64,000 bases of DNA from Thiobacillus sp. UBA3361 (GTDB lineage Bacteria > Pseudomonadota > Gammaproteobacteria > Burkholderiales > Thiobacillaceae). The position numbers and the translations under genes are program-made. The notes under the pieces are model-generated. The model saw only the letters and a program-made list of their open reading frames with translations. It was not told where the DNA came from and searched no databases. Below, in pieces: positions 1 through 8,687 of the stretch; position 1 is the stretch's first letter; each line of letters starts with the position of its first letter. The stretch lies in NCBI GenBank assembly GCA_002360535.1, contig DEQR01000055.1, forward strand, positions 7,209 to 71,208, read 5' to 3'.

Positions 1-1
1 C

Positions 2-973
2 GCCCCCATGACCGGCCTGACGGTGCGTGTCAACGGCCAGCGCCTGCCGGACGCGCGGGACATCGTGGTGGACAAGCCGGACGGCGGGGAGCCGATCCAC
101 GAAGTCCGCGTCCCCCTGGAGGCAGCCGAAAACCTCATCAGCCTGTCCGCCGAGAACCGCCACAATCTCTCCTCCGCCGTGCAACTGCGCGTCTATCGCA
201 AGGCGGCCGCGCCCGGCGCGGCAGCGCCCAAGCCGAAGCTCTATGTCTTGGCCGTAGGCGTGGCCGAGTACGACAAGGTGCGCCCGCGGCTGAAATATGC
301 CGCCAAGGATGCGCGGGATTTCGCCGAGGTCATGAAACACCAATCTGGCGGGCTGTACCGGGAGGTAGAGGTGAAGCTGGTGACCGACGCCCAGGCCACC
401 AAGGACGAGATCCTGGACGGCCTGGAGTGGCTGCAGAAACAGGTCACCGGCCGGGATGTGGGCATGATGTTCCTGGCCGGGCACGGGGTGAACGACCCCA
501 CCGGGAACTTCTATTTCCTGCCGGTCAATGCCGATCCCGATCGGCTCAAGCGCACGGGCCTGGTGTACACCGACATCAAGAACACCCTCTCGGCCCTGGC
601 GGGCAAGGCCGTGTTCTTCGTCGATGCCTGTCATTCGGGCAATGTGCTGGGTGAAGGCCGGCGTGGCAACACCGACCTGACCGCCGTGGTCAACGAACTG
701 GCCAGCACCGAAAACGGCGTGGTCGTGTTCTCGTCGAGTACCGGCAGGGAGTCATCCCTGGAAAACCCGAACTGGGGCAACGGCGCCTTCACCAAGGCCG
801 TGGTGGAAGGCCTCTCCGGCAAGGCCGCCGAGACCAGGTCGGGGCGCGTCACCCATGCCATGCTGGATTTCTATGTCTCGGAACGGGTCAAGGCACTCAC
901 CGACGGCCGACAACATCCCGTGAAACAGAACCCGGACAGCGTTCCCGATTTTCCGCTGGCGGTCGTGAAATGA
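2..973 (+). CDS. Caspase-like (peptidase C14) protein, 5' partial
   Basis: C-terminal part of a caspase/metacaspase-type cysteine protease. The frame is open to the left edge, so the ATG at 8 is probably internal. Counting from that Met, residues 1-70 look like the last strands of a beta-sandwich, and the caspase core begins near residue 76 (KPKLYVLAVGV). The catalytic pair is visible: His159 in LAGHG and Cys208 in VDACHSG. Bacterial proteins with this arrangement often carry WD40 repeats ahead of the caspase domain, which would lie outside the window. A DUF4384 gene starts 37 bp downstream, so the two are probably co-transcribed. The substrate is unknown. Confidence 0.85.
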   Translation, partial: APMTGLTVRVNGQRLPDARDIVVDKPDGGEPIHEVRVPLEAAENLISLSAENRHNLSSAVQLRVYRKAAAPGAAAPKPKLYVLAVGVAEYDKVRPRLKYAAKDARDFAEVMKHQSGGLYREVEVKLVTDAQATKDEILDGLEWLQKQVTGRDVGMMFLAGHGVNDPTGNFYFLPVNADPDRLKRTGLVYTDIKNTLSALAGKAVFFVDACHSGNVLGEGRRGNTDLTAVVNELASTENGVVVFSSSTGRESSLENPNWGNGAFTKAVVEGLSGKAAETRSGRVTHAMLDFYVSERVKALTDGRQHPVKQNPDSVPDFPLAVVK

Positions 974-1010
974 CCGAGGCGGTGTTGACCACGATGGAGG
1001 AGAACGAAAC

Positions 1011-1895
1011 ATGAGTTCAGGCAGAAAATCGGCAACGGTCGGTCTGGTGATGTTTCTGGGCCTGTTCCCCTGGTGCTTACACGCCACGGAGGGAAACGCA
1101 CCCACCCCGCGCGGGGTCTGGGCGGCCACCCTGGTGCCGGTGGCGGTGCAGGGGGTGTCGGGGATCGTGGATCGCATGTTCAAGAAACTGGGGGACTGGC
1201 TGTTCGGGGATGCCTCCGCCCCCGCGGCGCCAGTCTCGTCACCCGCCCCGGATCCCGCGCCGGCGACCTCTGTCCAGTTTCCGCCAGTCGCGGACCTACC
1301 CCCCTCGCCCGCAATGGTGAGCGAACCGCCGGTCGCGTCCACACCGTCGCCTGCCGGCATGTCGGCCGTCGGCGACGCCCTGGCCGTCAAGCTGATCGAG
1401 ATCGACGCGGCGGGCACCCCCATCGGCCTGATCCTCGAAAACCAGGCCAGACTCAAGACCGGCGACCGCTTCGTGGTGGAGTTCGCCACCAACCTGCCGG
1501 GGCTGGTGGCGGTGTCGAACATCAATCCCAAGGGAACGGTGACCCCCTTGGACCGTTATTACGCGGTGGGCGGCATCATCAACCGCCTGCCGCACGCCTT
1601 CCGCATGCAGGGCACCTTGGGCCGGGAAACCTTCCGGCTGGAATTCGTCCCCTGCCAGGACCCGCGACGCAAGGGGCAGCGCCATGCCACGGGGGTGGAC
1701 GCCTATTACGGCCTGACCCGGGCGGAGTATGTGGAGGTTCTGCCCACGTGCGACAGCCAGGGAGAGGTTCCCATGTCCCGCGATATCGGCAAGGTGGAAT
1801 TGATCCATGGCACCCAGGTAATGGTGACGCCCTACGCGGGCGGGACACCCAGGATGATTTCCCACGAAATCTTCATCGAACACGTGGCCCAGTGA
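1011..1895 (+). CDS. DUF4384 domain-containing exported protein
   Basis: A 294-aa protein with an N-terminal hydrophobic segment (about residues 8-24) that looks like a signal peptide. A Pro/Ala-rich linker (about 70-116) leads to a C-terminal domain from about 145. There the pattern LKTGDRFVVEF...AVSNINPKG matches the DUF4384 fold, a beta-rich domain often found beside or fused to caspase-like and kinase-like proteins in bacteria. The start is supported by GGAGGAG 8 bases before the ATG. It lies 37 bp after the caspase-like gene and 60 bp before another exported protein, so the three may form one unit. Molecular function is not known. Confidence 0.7.
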   Translation: MSSGRKSATVGLVMFLGLFPWCLHATEGNAPTPRGVWAATLVPVAVQGVSGIVDRMFKKLGDWLFGDASAPAAPVSSPAPDPAPATSVQFPPVADLPPSPAMVSEPPVASTPSPAGMSAVGDALAVKLIEIDAAGTPIGLILENQARLKTGDRFVVEFATNLPGLVAVSNINPKGTVTPLDRYYAVGGIINRLPHAFRMQGTLGRETFRLEFVPCQDPRRKGQRHATGVDAYYGLTRAEYVEVLPTCDSQGEVPMSRDIGKVELIHGTQVMVTPYAGGTPRMISHEIFIEHVAQ

Positions 1896-1955
1896 CCGGC
1901 CCGACGGCGGAGGCGAAATTGCGTCATGCCGTCATCACCAGCAAGGAGGAAGACG

Positions 1956-3758
1956 ATGTTCAAAGGATTCCCAGGTATTGCCCTACCCATCCTGGCGCTG
2001 TTGGCCCTGCCCGCCCAAGCATCGAAATCGGTGGACGAAATCCTTCTGGAGGCCGAGCGCTCGCCCCTGCTGCGCGCCAAATTCCCCGCCGCGGAGGCAC
2101 AGCGGCGCGGCCTGGGCAGCATCCCGCTCGACACCGGCGTGCGCCTGAATTTCGCCGCCTATCTCAACACCACGAGCCTGAAGGCCAGCAGCCGCTTCCA
2201 GCCCCTGTTCCGGCCGGAGGTGGCCACCGTCCATCTGCAGGCCCCGCCGACTTACAGCGAGACGGTCACCCAGCTCGCGGACCGGGTGCTGGTGGACCGG
2301 AAACTGACATTGAAACTAAAACCCGGCGCCTGCCGTCAGGCCAATCTGCCGGCCTTCGTCGCCGACCAGTGCTTTCTGCCCAAACGCGGCCAGCTTTCGC
2401 GGGAAACCCGAGAAGCACTCCAAAGCATCCGCGATCGCCTGCGCGCGCCACGCCGCGGCGAGGAAATCATTGAAGGCCTGCCGGCCAGGGTCGCCGCAAG
2501 GGCCGCCGCGCAGCTCAGCGACGAAGAACTGCTCGACCTGATCCTGAACTACCAGGAACGGGAAATCCGGCTGCTGAGCCACCTCCCCACCCAGCTCGCC
2601 GACCCCAGGCAGCTCGGCCAGCGCGCCCAGAATTGGGATCAACAGGACATCCAGCTGAGCACGGCCCTGCCCGCCTACACCGTCTCGGGCCGGCCCGGCG
2701 CGGCCAGTCCGAGCCTGGTCTATGCCGGACCGCGGCCCCCGGCGCATGCGGTGGCCGCTGCGCCCGGCCCGGCGCAGACACTTGCCGAATCACGCCATTT
2801 CCTGACCGGCTTCACCCTGGGCAGGGAAATCAGCGACAAGTACGAATACACCTTCGCCAAGGGAAACTGGTGGCATGATCGCTATTACCTGCGCCTGTCC
2901 TACCACGTGGGCGCGGGCATCGGCCTGCGGGCACCCTTCCAGGTGCGGGTCGAGGCCAAGGAAGAGCCCGTCGTCCAGCCGGCACAGCCCGCGATCACCC
3001 CCGCGAAGCCGACATCCATCCCCGCCGGCCTGGCCCTGGCCAACAAACCCAAGCCGGCGGCGGGCCCGACCCAGCTCTCCGTCGCCACGCATCGCCGCGT
3101 CAAGGTCTCGGTCGCGCCGGAAGACCTGACCCAAGCCTGGCAGGGGGTGGGGCTGGACAAGAGCCGGTACTTCGACGGCAGGGAGTTCGTACTGCAATTT
3201 GGCGCCGGTTGCGGCCTGAAGGCCTCGATCCCCGGCCCCAACGTCGATCTCAAGTGTCCGACGCCCCAGGTGAACGCAAGCCAGGACATCGTGCCGGTCA
3301 TCGGCACGGAGAGCACATCTTTACCCTTTTTCACGGTCGTGCCTGGCGAAGTCTCGCGTCTGGGCGTCAGTTTCGGCATCAGCAACGCCTGGCTGGACCT
3401 GGGTCTCGCCAGCAAATTGAACAACGGCCGAATCAAGCTGCGCGTCAGCCCGTTCCAGGGCAGCCAAATCCAGAACCTGGCCGGTCCCGACCTGCTGTTT
3501 GACTCCCGCGCTCCCCTGAGCTTCATCCTCACCCCCCTGAGCGGTGGGACCCAAGCGGGCTTCACCCTGGACAATCCGCGTTACCGGATGAACGCGGAGT
3601 TCAGCCCCGGCGTACAAGGGCGAGTCAACCTCGATCTGGGCATCTACGAGTTCAACAAGACGGTGGGACCCTTCATCCTAGACATCCTGAGCGTGGAGCA
3701 GGAACTCGAACTCGGGCACCACGAAGACACGGTGGCCCAGCACCGATTCCAGCTCTGA
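1956..3758 (+). CDS. Exported protein of unknown function (600 aa)
   Basis: I chose the ATG at 1956 over the in-frame ATG at 1926 because an AAGGAGG ribosome-binding site sits just before 1956 and a clean signal peptide follows (MFKGFPGIALPILALLALPAQA, read as two short pieces, cleavage near residue 22). The mature protein is about 578 aa. The first half is charged and helical. A Pro/Lys/Ala-rich linker spans about residues 330-370, and the C-terminal third is rich in alternating hydrophobic and Gly residues, suggesting beta structure. Two Cys near residues 416-430 could form a disulfide. I recognise no family. Its position after the caspase-like and DUF4384 genes suggests a shared envelope-related role. 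Confidence 0.65.
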   Translation: MFKGFPGIALPILALLALPAQASKSVDEILLEAERSPLLRAKFPAAEAQRRGLGSIPLDTGVRLNFAAYLNTTSLKASSRFQPLFRPEVATVHLQAPPTYSETVTQLADRVLVDRKLTLKLKPGACRQANLPAFVADQCFLPKRGQLSRETREALQSIRDRLRAPRRGEEIIEGLPARVAARAAAQLSDEELLDLILNYQEREIRLLSHLPTQLADPRQLGQRAQNWDQQDIQLSTALPAYTVSGRPGAASPSLVYAGPRPPAHAVAAAPGPAQTLAESRHFLTGFTLGREISDKYEYTFAKGNWWHDRYYLRLSYHVGAGIGLRAPFQVRVEAKEEPVVQPAQPAITPAKPTSIPAGLALANKPKPAAGPTQLSVATHRRVKVSVAPEDLTQAWQGVGLDKSRYFDGREFVLQFGAGCGLKASIPGPNVDLKCPTPQVNASQDIVPVIGTESTSLPFFTVVPGEVSRLGVSFGISNAWLDLGLASKLNNGRIKLRVSPFQGSQIQNLAGPDLLFDSRAPLSFILTPLSGGTQAGFTLDNPRYRMNAEFSPGVQGRVNLDLGIYEFNKTVGPFILDILSVEQELELGHHEDTVAQHRFQL

Positions 3759-3767
3759 AAAATCCAC

Positions 3768-4247
3768 GTGGACCCGCGCCTGGGAACCCTCGAACGGGGA
3801 ACGGAGCTGGAGCTCTACCGGCTCCTGAGACGCCTCGAACGGAACCCGGCGGAGCTCACCGACGAACTGCTGCTGGCGGTCACCCGGTTTGCCCTGGAAC
3901 GCCTTTGGTGGCTGCATGCGATGTGGTCCGGCCGGGAACTCGACCGCTCCCCCTTTCCGCCCGGGGGCGAGGCAAACTGGATGGATGTCCGCGGCTGGGC
4001 GATGATGGCGCTCAACGTACTGTCCGCCATTGAGCCCTCCCTGGGCAGGTTTCCCCTGAACATCCCTGACCCCCTCATCGAGACCCACTGGCGCCGGGTC
4101 GGCGACCTGACCGCCGAAGACTTCGATCACGCGCCCGGCGCGCGAGGGGTCGTGGAGGAGGCGATCCAACGATTGTCCACGGCGGCCATCCCGATCATTT
4201 CCACGGCGGCGAAAGAGACACAAATGGCGATCCGGCAAGACGCGTGA
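3768..4247 (+). CDS. Hypothetical protein, probably last gene of the caspase-like operon
   Basis: A 159-aa soluble protein with no signal peptide or membrane segment. It starts at GTG only 9 bases after the stop of the exported protein, which points to co-transcription. The sequence is leucine- and tryptophan-rich in its first half (ERLWWLHAMW) and looks alpha-helical. No family recognised. The first ATG alternative would remove more than 60 residues, so the GTG start is preferred, but it lacks a strong ribosome-binding site. Confidence 0.5.
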   Translation: MDPRLGTLERGTELELYRLLRRLERNPAELTDELLLAVTRFALERLWWLHAMWSGRELDRSPFPPGGEANWMDVRGWAMMALNVLSAIEPSLGRFPLNIPDPLIETHWRRVGDLTAEDFDHAPGARGVVEEAIQRLSTAAIPIISTAAKETQMAIRQDA

Positions 4248-4457
4248 TTGGGCGTGTTGTCACCATTGCATCATGGTCCCCACCCACGCCACAGGCTTCG
4301 AAAAGGGCCGATCGACATGCATGAGGTCAATTGACCGCTTGCAATCTGGTTGGTATCGAACCGTTCCGCCGTCAATCGTGCCCTTCGGTCCGGCCACGGG
4401 CTTGGCAAAACCCCGGCTTGCTTCGAGAATGCCGCCATCCCCGGCCTGGAGAACGAG

Positions 4458-5291
4458 ATGCAAGCCCCGCGCGATCTGGAATCCCCGCGTCCCAACCCCC
4501 GGTTGATGAACATGCTGTTCGTCCTCTACGCGGTGTCGGCGGTGGTCACCGCCGGCCTCATCGCCTACGGCGTCTGGGAGGCCTCCCAGGCCGCCCCGAC
4601 CCCGGGCGGTGCCAAGCCGGTCACCGCTCTGATCGCCCGCGATCTGGCGCGCCTGCACACACAGCGTCAGATCATCGTCACCGTCGGCGGCTTCCTGGTG
4701 TTCGCGTGGTTGGGCGGTGTGCTGCTGCTGCGCATCCGTTCCAGCTACCTGGGCGTGCTGGCGCAAATCCACGCGCTGGGCGAGGAGATCGTCGATCTCA
4801 ACCGCAAGGACACACTCACTGGCATCGGCAACCGCCGCCTCATGGTGGAGGAACTGTCGCGCATCACCGCCCAGGCGGACCGGGAAGGCAAGCCGTTGGC
4901 CTTCGCCTGGCTGGGCGTGGACCTGCTCAAGCAGATCAACGACGCCCAGGGAATCAAGACCGGTGACACCTGCCTGATGTCCGTGGCGGCCGGCATGCAA
5001 GCCTGCACCCGGCGTCCGCTGGACCTGGCGGTACGGCTGGGCGGCGACGAATTCCTGCTGTGCTGGTACGACACCACCCCGGAACATGCCCTGGAGATGG
5101 CCCAGTCCCTGCAGGCCAAGATCAAGGCCATGCCCCTGCGCCACGCCGACGGCGCCCCCCTGACCCTGAGCATCGGCCTGGCCCGCCGCAACCACGGCAG
5201 CGGCGCCAGTTGGGAAAGCGCCCTGCGCCAGGCGGAAGACGCCATGCGCCACGCCAAGGCCGCCGGCCGCGACCGCATCGTCGGCAGCTAG
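4458..5291 (+). CDS. Membrane GGDEF-domain protein with degenerate active site
   Basis: A 277-aa inner-membrane protein with two hydrophobic segments (about residues 17-40 and 72-95) followed by a GGDEF domain (about 115-277). GGDEF itself is intact at residues 195-199. The RxxD inhibitory c-di-GMP site (RPLD, 186-189) lies the canonical five residues upstream. However, the first metal-binding Asp of the active site is Gly153 (GVDLLKQIND where active enzymes have DxDxFKxIND). It may therefore bind c-di-GMP rather than make it. The start at 4458 (GGAGAACGAG just upstream) is preferred over an in-frame ATG at 4350, because the extra residues do not look like protein-coding sequence. Confidence 0.8.
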   Translation: MQAPRDLESPRPNPRLMNMLFVLYAVSAVVTAGLIAYGVWEASQAAPTPGGAKPVTALIARDLARLHTQRQIIVTVGGFLVFAWLGGVLLLRIRSSYLGVLAQIHALGEEIVDLNRKDTLTGIGNRRLMVEELSRITAQADREGKPLAFAWLGVDLLKQINDAQGIKTGDTCLMSVAAGMQACTRRPLDLAVRLGGDEFLLCWYDTTPEHALEMAQSLQAKIKAMPLRHADGAPLTLSIGLARRNHGSGASWESALRQAEDAMRHAKAAGRDRIVGS

Positions 5292-5334
5292 CCCGGAGGG
5301 CCGTTGGCGCGGGTTTCGGGGATAATCCCGGCCC

Positions 5335-7272
5335 ATGATCCGCCTGCAATCCCTCACCCTCATCCGCGGCACCAAGCCCCTGTTGGAGGGGGCCGACCTC
5401 GCCCTCAACCCCGGGGAGAAGGTCGGCCTCATCGGCGCCAACGGCTCCGGCAAGTCCAGCCTGTTCGCCCTGCTGCGGGGCGAACTGCACCCTGACGCAG
5501 GCGATGCGGATTTCCCCGCCGCCTGGCGCATTGCCCACGTGGCCCAGGAAACCCCGGCCCTGGAGCGCTCCGCCCTGGACTACGCCATCGACGGCGACAC
5601 CACCCTGCGGCGCCTGGAAAGCGAACTGGCGGAAGCCGAGACTGCCCATGACGGACATCGCATTGGGGAATTGCATGCAGCGTTGCACGACGCCGACGCC
5701 TACACCGTGCGCGCCCGCGCCGAGCAACTGCTCACCGGCCTGGGTTTCTCCCGGGTCCAGTTGGAGCAGCCCGTATCGAGCTTCTCCGGCGGCTGGCGCA
5801 TGCGCCTGAACCTGGCCCAGGCCCTCATGTGCCCCTCGGACCTGCTGCTGCTGGACGAGCCCACCAACCACCTGGACCTGGACGCCATCCTCTGGCTGGA
5901 AGACTGGCTGAAGCGCTACCCCGGCACCCTCATCATCATCTCCCACGACCGGGACTTCCTGGACGGGGTGGTCAACGTCATCGCCCACATCGACGGCCGC
6001 AAGCTGAAGCGCTACGGCGGCAACTACTCCGCCTTCGAAAAGCAGCGCGCCATCAACCTGGCCCTGAGCCAGGCCGCCTACGAGAAGCAGAGCCGGGAGC
6101 GCGCCCACCTGCAATCCTTCATCGACCGTTTCAAGGCCAAGGCGACAAAAGCGAAACAAGCCCAGTCGCGCATGAAGATGCTGGCGAAGATGGAGGAACT
6201 GGCCCCCATCCACGCCGCCGCCGCCTTCAGCTTCGAGTTCCGCGACCCCGAACGGGCGCCCAACCCCCTGCTGGTGCTGGAAGACGTGACCGCCGGCTAT
6301 GGCGACAAGACCGTGCTCTCCGACCTCAATCTCACGTTACAGGCCGGCCAGCGCATCGGCCTGCTGGGGGTCAACGGCGCCGGCAAGTCCACCCTCATCA
6401 AGACCCTGGTGGGGGACCTGCCGCCCCTGTCCGGCAGCGTCACCCAGGGCAAGGGCCTGGCCATCGGCTACTTCGCCCAGCACCAGGTGGAGATGCTGCG
6501 CCACGACCAATCGCCCCTGTGGCACCTGGCCAAGATTGCCCCCACGGTGCGTGAACAGGAGCTGCGCAACTTCCTCGGCGGCTTCAACTTCGCCGGTGAC
6601 ATGGCCAGCGCGTCCATCGCCCCCTTCTCCGGCGGCGAGAAGGCGCGCCTGGCCCTGGCGTTGATCGTCTGGCAGTGCCCCAACCTACTGCTCCTGGACG
6701 AGCCCACCAACCACCTGGACCTGGAGACCCGGGAGGCGTTGACCGTGGCCCTGGCCCAGTTCGAGGGCACCCTGGTCCTGGTCTCCCACGACCGCCACCT
6801 TCTGCGGGCCACCACCGAGGAATTCCTCATCGTTGCCGACGGCGGCCTGAAACCCTTCGACGGCGACCTGGACGACTATCGCGACTGGCTGTTCAAGACC
6901 AAGCTGGGAAAACCCGCCGATCCCGTAGCCCGGATGGAGCAAAGCGAAATCCGGGAACCCACCGCGGAATCGCCTCGCGGCGCGGCCGACCGCAAGGAAC
7001 AAAAACGCCAGGAGGCAGAAGCCCGCCAGCGCCAGTCCGCGCAACGCAAGCCCATCGAGGGCCGCATCAAGCGTCTGGAAGAACTCATGGCCCGGCTCAA
7101 CGCCCGCAAGACGGAACTCGAAACCCTGTTGGCCGACCCCGACATCTATGCCGAAGCCCGCAAGCCGGAGATGATGCAGCTGCACCGGGAGCAGGCAGAA
7201 CTGCTGCAAGCGCTGGAACAGCTGGAAGGCGAGTGGCTGGAACAGCAGGAGGCCCTGGAGGCCATCGCCTAG
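5335..7272 (+). CDS. ABC-F family ATPase, YheS-like
   Basis: A 645-aa cytoplasmic ABC-F protein with two ATPase domains in one chain and no membrane part. Domain 1 has Walker A GANGSGKSS, signature FSGGWRMR and Walker B ending DEPTNHLD. Domain 2 has GVNGAGKST, FSGGEKARLA and the same DEPTNHLD. The charged linker between them is the ribosome-contacting arm of this family. The C-terminal coiled coil (about 560-645) is typical of the YheS/Uup branch. Members act on the ribosome during translation. Oddity: a palindromic intergenic-type repeat (6925-6955) is inserted in frame between the second ATPase domain and the coiled coil. Gene ends 12 bp from the convergent glycerate kinase gene. Confidence 0.9.
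   Translation: MIRLQSLTLIRGTKPLLEGADLALNPGEKVGLIGANGSGKSSLFALLRGELHPDAGDADFPAAWRIAHVAQETPALERSALDYAIDGDTTLRRLESELAEAETAHDGHRIGELHAALHDADAYTVRARAEQLLTGLGFSRVQLEQPVSSFSGGWRMRLNLAQALMCPSDLLLLDEPTNHLDLDAILWLEDWLKRYPGTLIIISHDRDFLDGVVNVIAHIDGRKLKRYGGNYSAFEKQRAINLALSQAAYEKQSRERAHLQSFIDRFKAKATKAKQAQSRMKMLAKMEELAPIHAAAAFSFEFRDPERAPNPLLVLEDVTAGYGDKTVLSDLNLTLQAGQRIGLLGVNGAGKSTLIKTLVGDLPPLSGSVTQGKGLAIGYFAQHQVEMLRHDQSPLWHLAKIAPTVREQELRNFLGGFNFAGDMASASIAPFSGGEKARLALALIVWQCPNLLLLDEPTNHLDLETREALTVALAQFEGTLVLVSHDRHLLRATTEEFLIVADGGLKPFDGDLDDYRDWLFKTKLGKPADPVARMEQSEIREPTAESPRGAADRKEQKRQEAEARQRQSAQRKPIEGRIKRLEELMARLNARKTELETLLADPDIYAEARKPEMMQLHREQAELLQALEQLEGEWLEQQEALEAIA
6925..6955 (+). repeat. Palindromic repeat family A, copy inside the ABC-F gene
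   Basis: Pattern GTAGCCCGGA(T/G)GG(A/G)GC...AGCGA...CCGGG, an imperfect palindrome. The other two copies are intergenic (59765-59794 and 62171-62200). Here it is translated as ARMEQSEIRE in the linker before the C-terminal coiled coil and keeps the reading frame. Confidence 0.8.
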
Positions 7273-7284
7273 GGCGTGTTCACA

Positions 7285-8601
7285 CTAGAGGCCGATCAGA
7301 ATGGCCCGGAAATCGTTCACGTTGGTCAGGGTGGGGCCGGTGACGATGGCATCCCCCAGCGCCCCGAAGAAACCATGGGCATCGTTGTCGTCCAGCATGC
7401 GGACGGGATCGAGCCCCAGCGCGCGGGCACGCGCCAGGCTGTCGGGCCGCAGATGGGCGCCGGCGACCTCCTCCAGGCCATCCACCCCGTCCGTATCCGC
7501 GGCCAGGGCGTGGATACCGGGCGCGCCGTCGAGGGCCAGGCCCAGGGCCAGCAGGAACTCTACGTTGCGCCCGCCGCGCCCCGAACCTCGCACCGTCACC
7601 GTGGTCTCGCCGCCGGACAGCAGCACGCAGGGCAGGGTATGGGGCCGGCTGTGCCGCGCCACCTGCAGGGCCAGTTCCCCCATGGCCCGGCCCACCTCGC
7701 GCGCCTCGCCCTCGACGGCATCGCCCAGGATGTGGACGGGGATGCCTGCGGCGCGGGCCACCTGGGCCGCAGCCTCCAGGGCCATGCGGGGCGTAGCGAT
7801 GAGACATGTCTCCACCCCGGCCAGCCGCGGGTCCCCCGGCTTCACCGTCTCGCCCCGGCCGGATTCCAGCAGGTGCAACACGGCGGGCGGCGGGTCGATG
7901 CGGTAGCGGCGCAGGACGGCCAGGGCGTCGGCGCAAGTGGTGGGATCGGCCACCGTGGGGCCGGACGCGATGTCCATCGGGTCGTCACCCGGTACGTCGG
8001 AGATGAGCAGATTGACCACCGGGGCCGGATGGCAGGCCGCCGCCAAGCGTCCGCCCTTGATGGCCGACAGATGGCGGCGCACGCAATTCATCTCGCCGAT
8101 GGGCGCACCGGACCGGAACAGGGCCCGGCTGACTGCCTGCTTGTCCGCCAAGGTCAGCCCCTCGGCCGGTAGGGGCAGCAGGGCCGAGCCGCCGCCGGAC
8201 AGCAGGCAAAGCACCAGATCGTCCGGAGTCAGGCCCCGTACGAGTGCAAGCATGCGCCGGGAGACGTCCAGTCCGGCCGCATCGGGCACCGGGTGCCCCG
8301 CCTCCACCACCCGTATACGCCGGCAAGGCACGGCATGGCCGTAGCGGGTGACCACCAGGCCGGACAGCGGCCCCGGCCAGTGCTCCTCCACCGCACGGGC
8401 CATGGCCGCCGAAGCCTTGCCGGCGCCGATGACCACGGTCCTGCCCAGCGGCGGTGCCGGCAGGTGGGGCGGCACGCAGCGCGCCGGCCGGGCGCTGGCG
8501 ATGGCCGCGTCGAAGAGGTGGCGCAGCAAGACCTTCGGTTGGGCCGGGGGGAGGGGGTGGTCCTGGGTGTGCTGGTCGGGCATATCCATGGTGGGGCGCA
8601 T
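7285..8601 (-). CDS. Glycerate 2-kinase (MOFRL family)
   Basis: A 438-aa cytoplasmic enzyme of the glycerate kinase family that includes TtuD/GckA, phosphorylating D-glycerate to 2-phosphoglycerate and so feeding glyoxylate or tartrate carbon into glycolysis. Recognisable features are the N-terminal VVIGAGKASAAMA, LLSGGGSALL around the middle, and the MOFRL signature LSGGETTVTV...GRGGRNVEFLL near the C-terminus. Length is normal for the family. Three Met codons lie within the first seven residues and no clear ribosome-binding site separates them. It is divergent from the 763-aa gene that begins at 8688 and convergent with the ABC-F gene. Confidence 0.88.
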   Translation of the reverse strand: MRPTMDMPDQHTQDHPLPPAQPKVLLRHLFDAAIASARPARCVPPHLPAPPLGRTVVIGAGKASAAMARAVEEHWPGPLSGLVVTRYGHAVPCRRIRVVEAGHPVPDAAGLDVSRRMLALVRGLTPDDLVLCLLSGGGSALLPLPAEGLTLADKQAVSRALFRSGAPIGEMNCVRRHLSAIKGGRLAAACHPAPVVNLLISDVPGDDPMDIASGPTVADPTTCADALAVLRRYRIDPPPAVLHLLESGRGETVKPGDPRLAGVETCLIATPRMALEAAAQVARAAGIPVHILGDAVEGEAREVGRAMGELALQVARHSRPHTLPCVLLSGGETTVTVRGSGRGGRNVEFLLALGLALDGAPGIHALAADTDGVDGLEEVAGAHLRPDSLARARALGLDPVRMLDDNDAHGFFGALGDAIVTGPTLTNVNDFRAILIGL

Positions 8602-8687
8602 GCGGCTGATCTATTTTGTATTCATAGAGGGAAGGGGCAATCCAAACAGAACAAGACCGGTCAACGGCCCGACAAATTTGGGGGCTC

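Noticed and set aside
2..4247. Gasdermin-type caspase defence system
   Set aside because: No gasdermin-like pore protein or TIR/ATPase partner is recognisable in the adjacent genes.
4248..4457. Small genes or RNA before the GGDEF gene
   Set aside because: Short frames lack start context; no structured RNA core seen.
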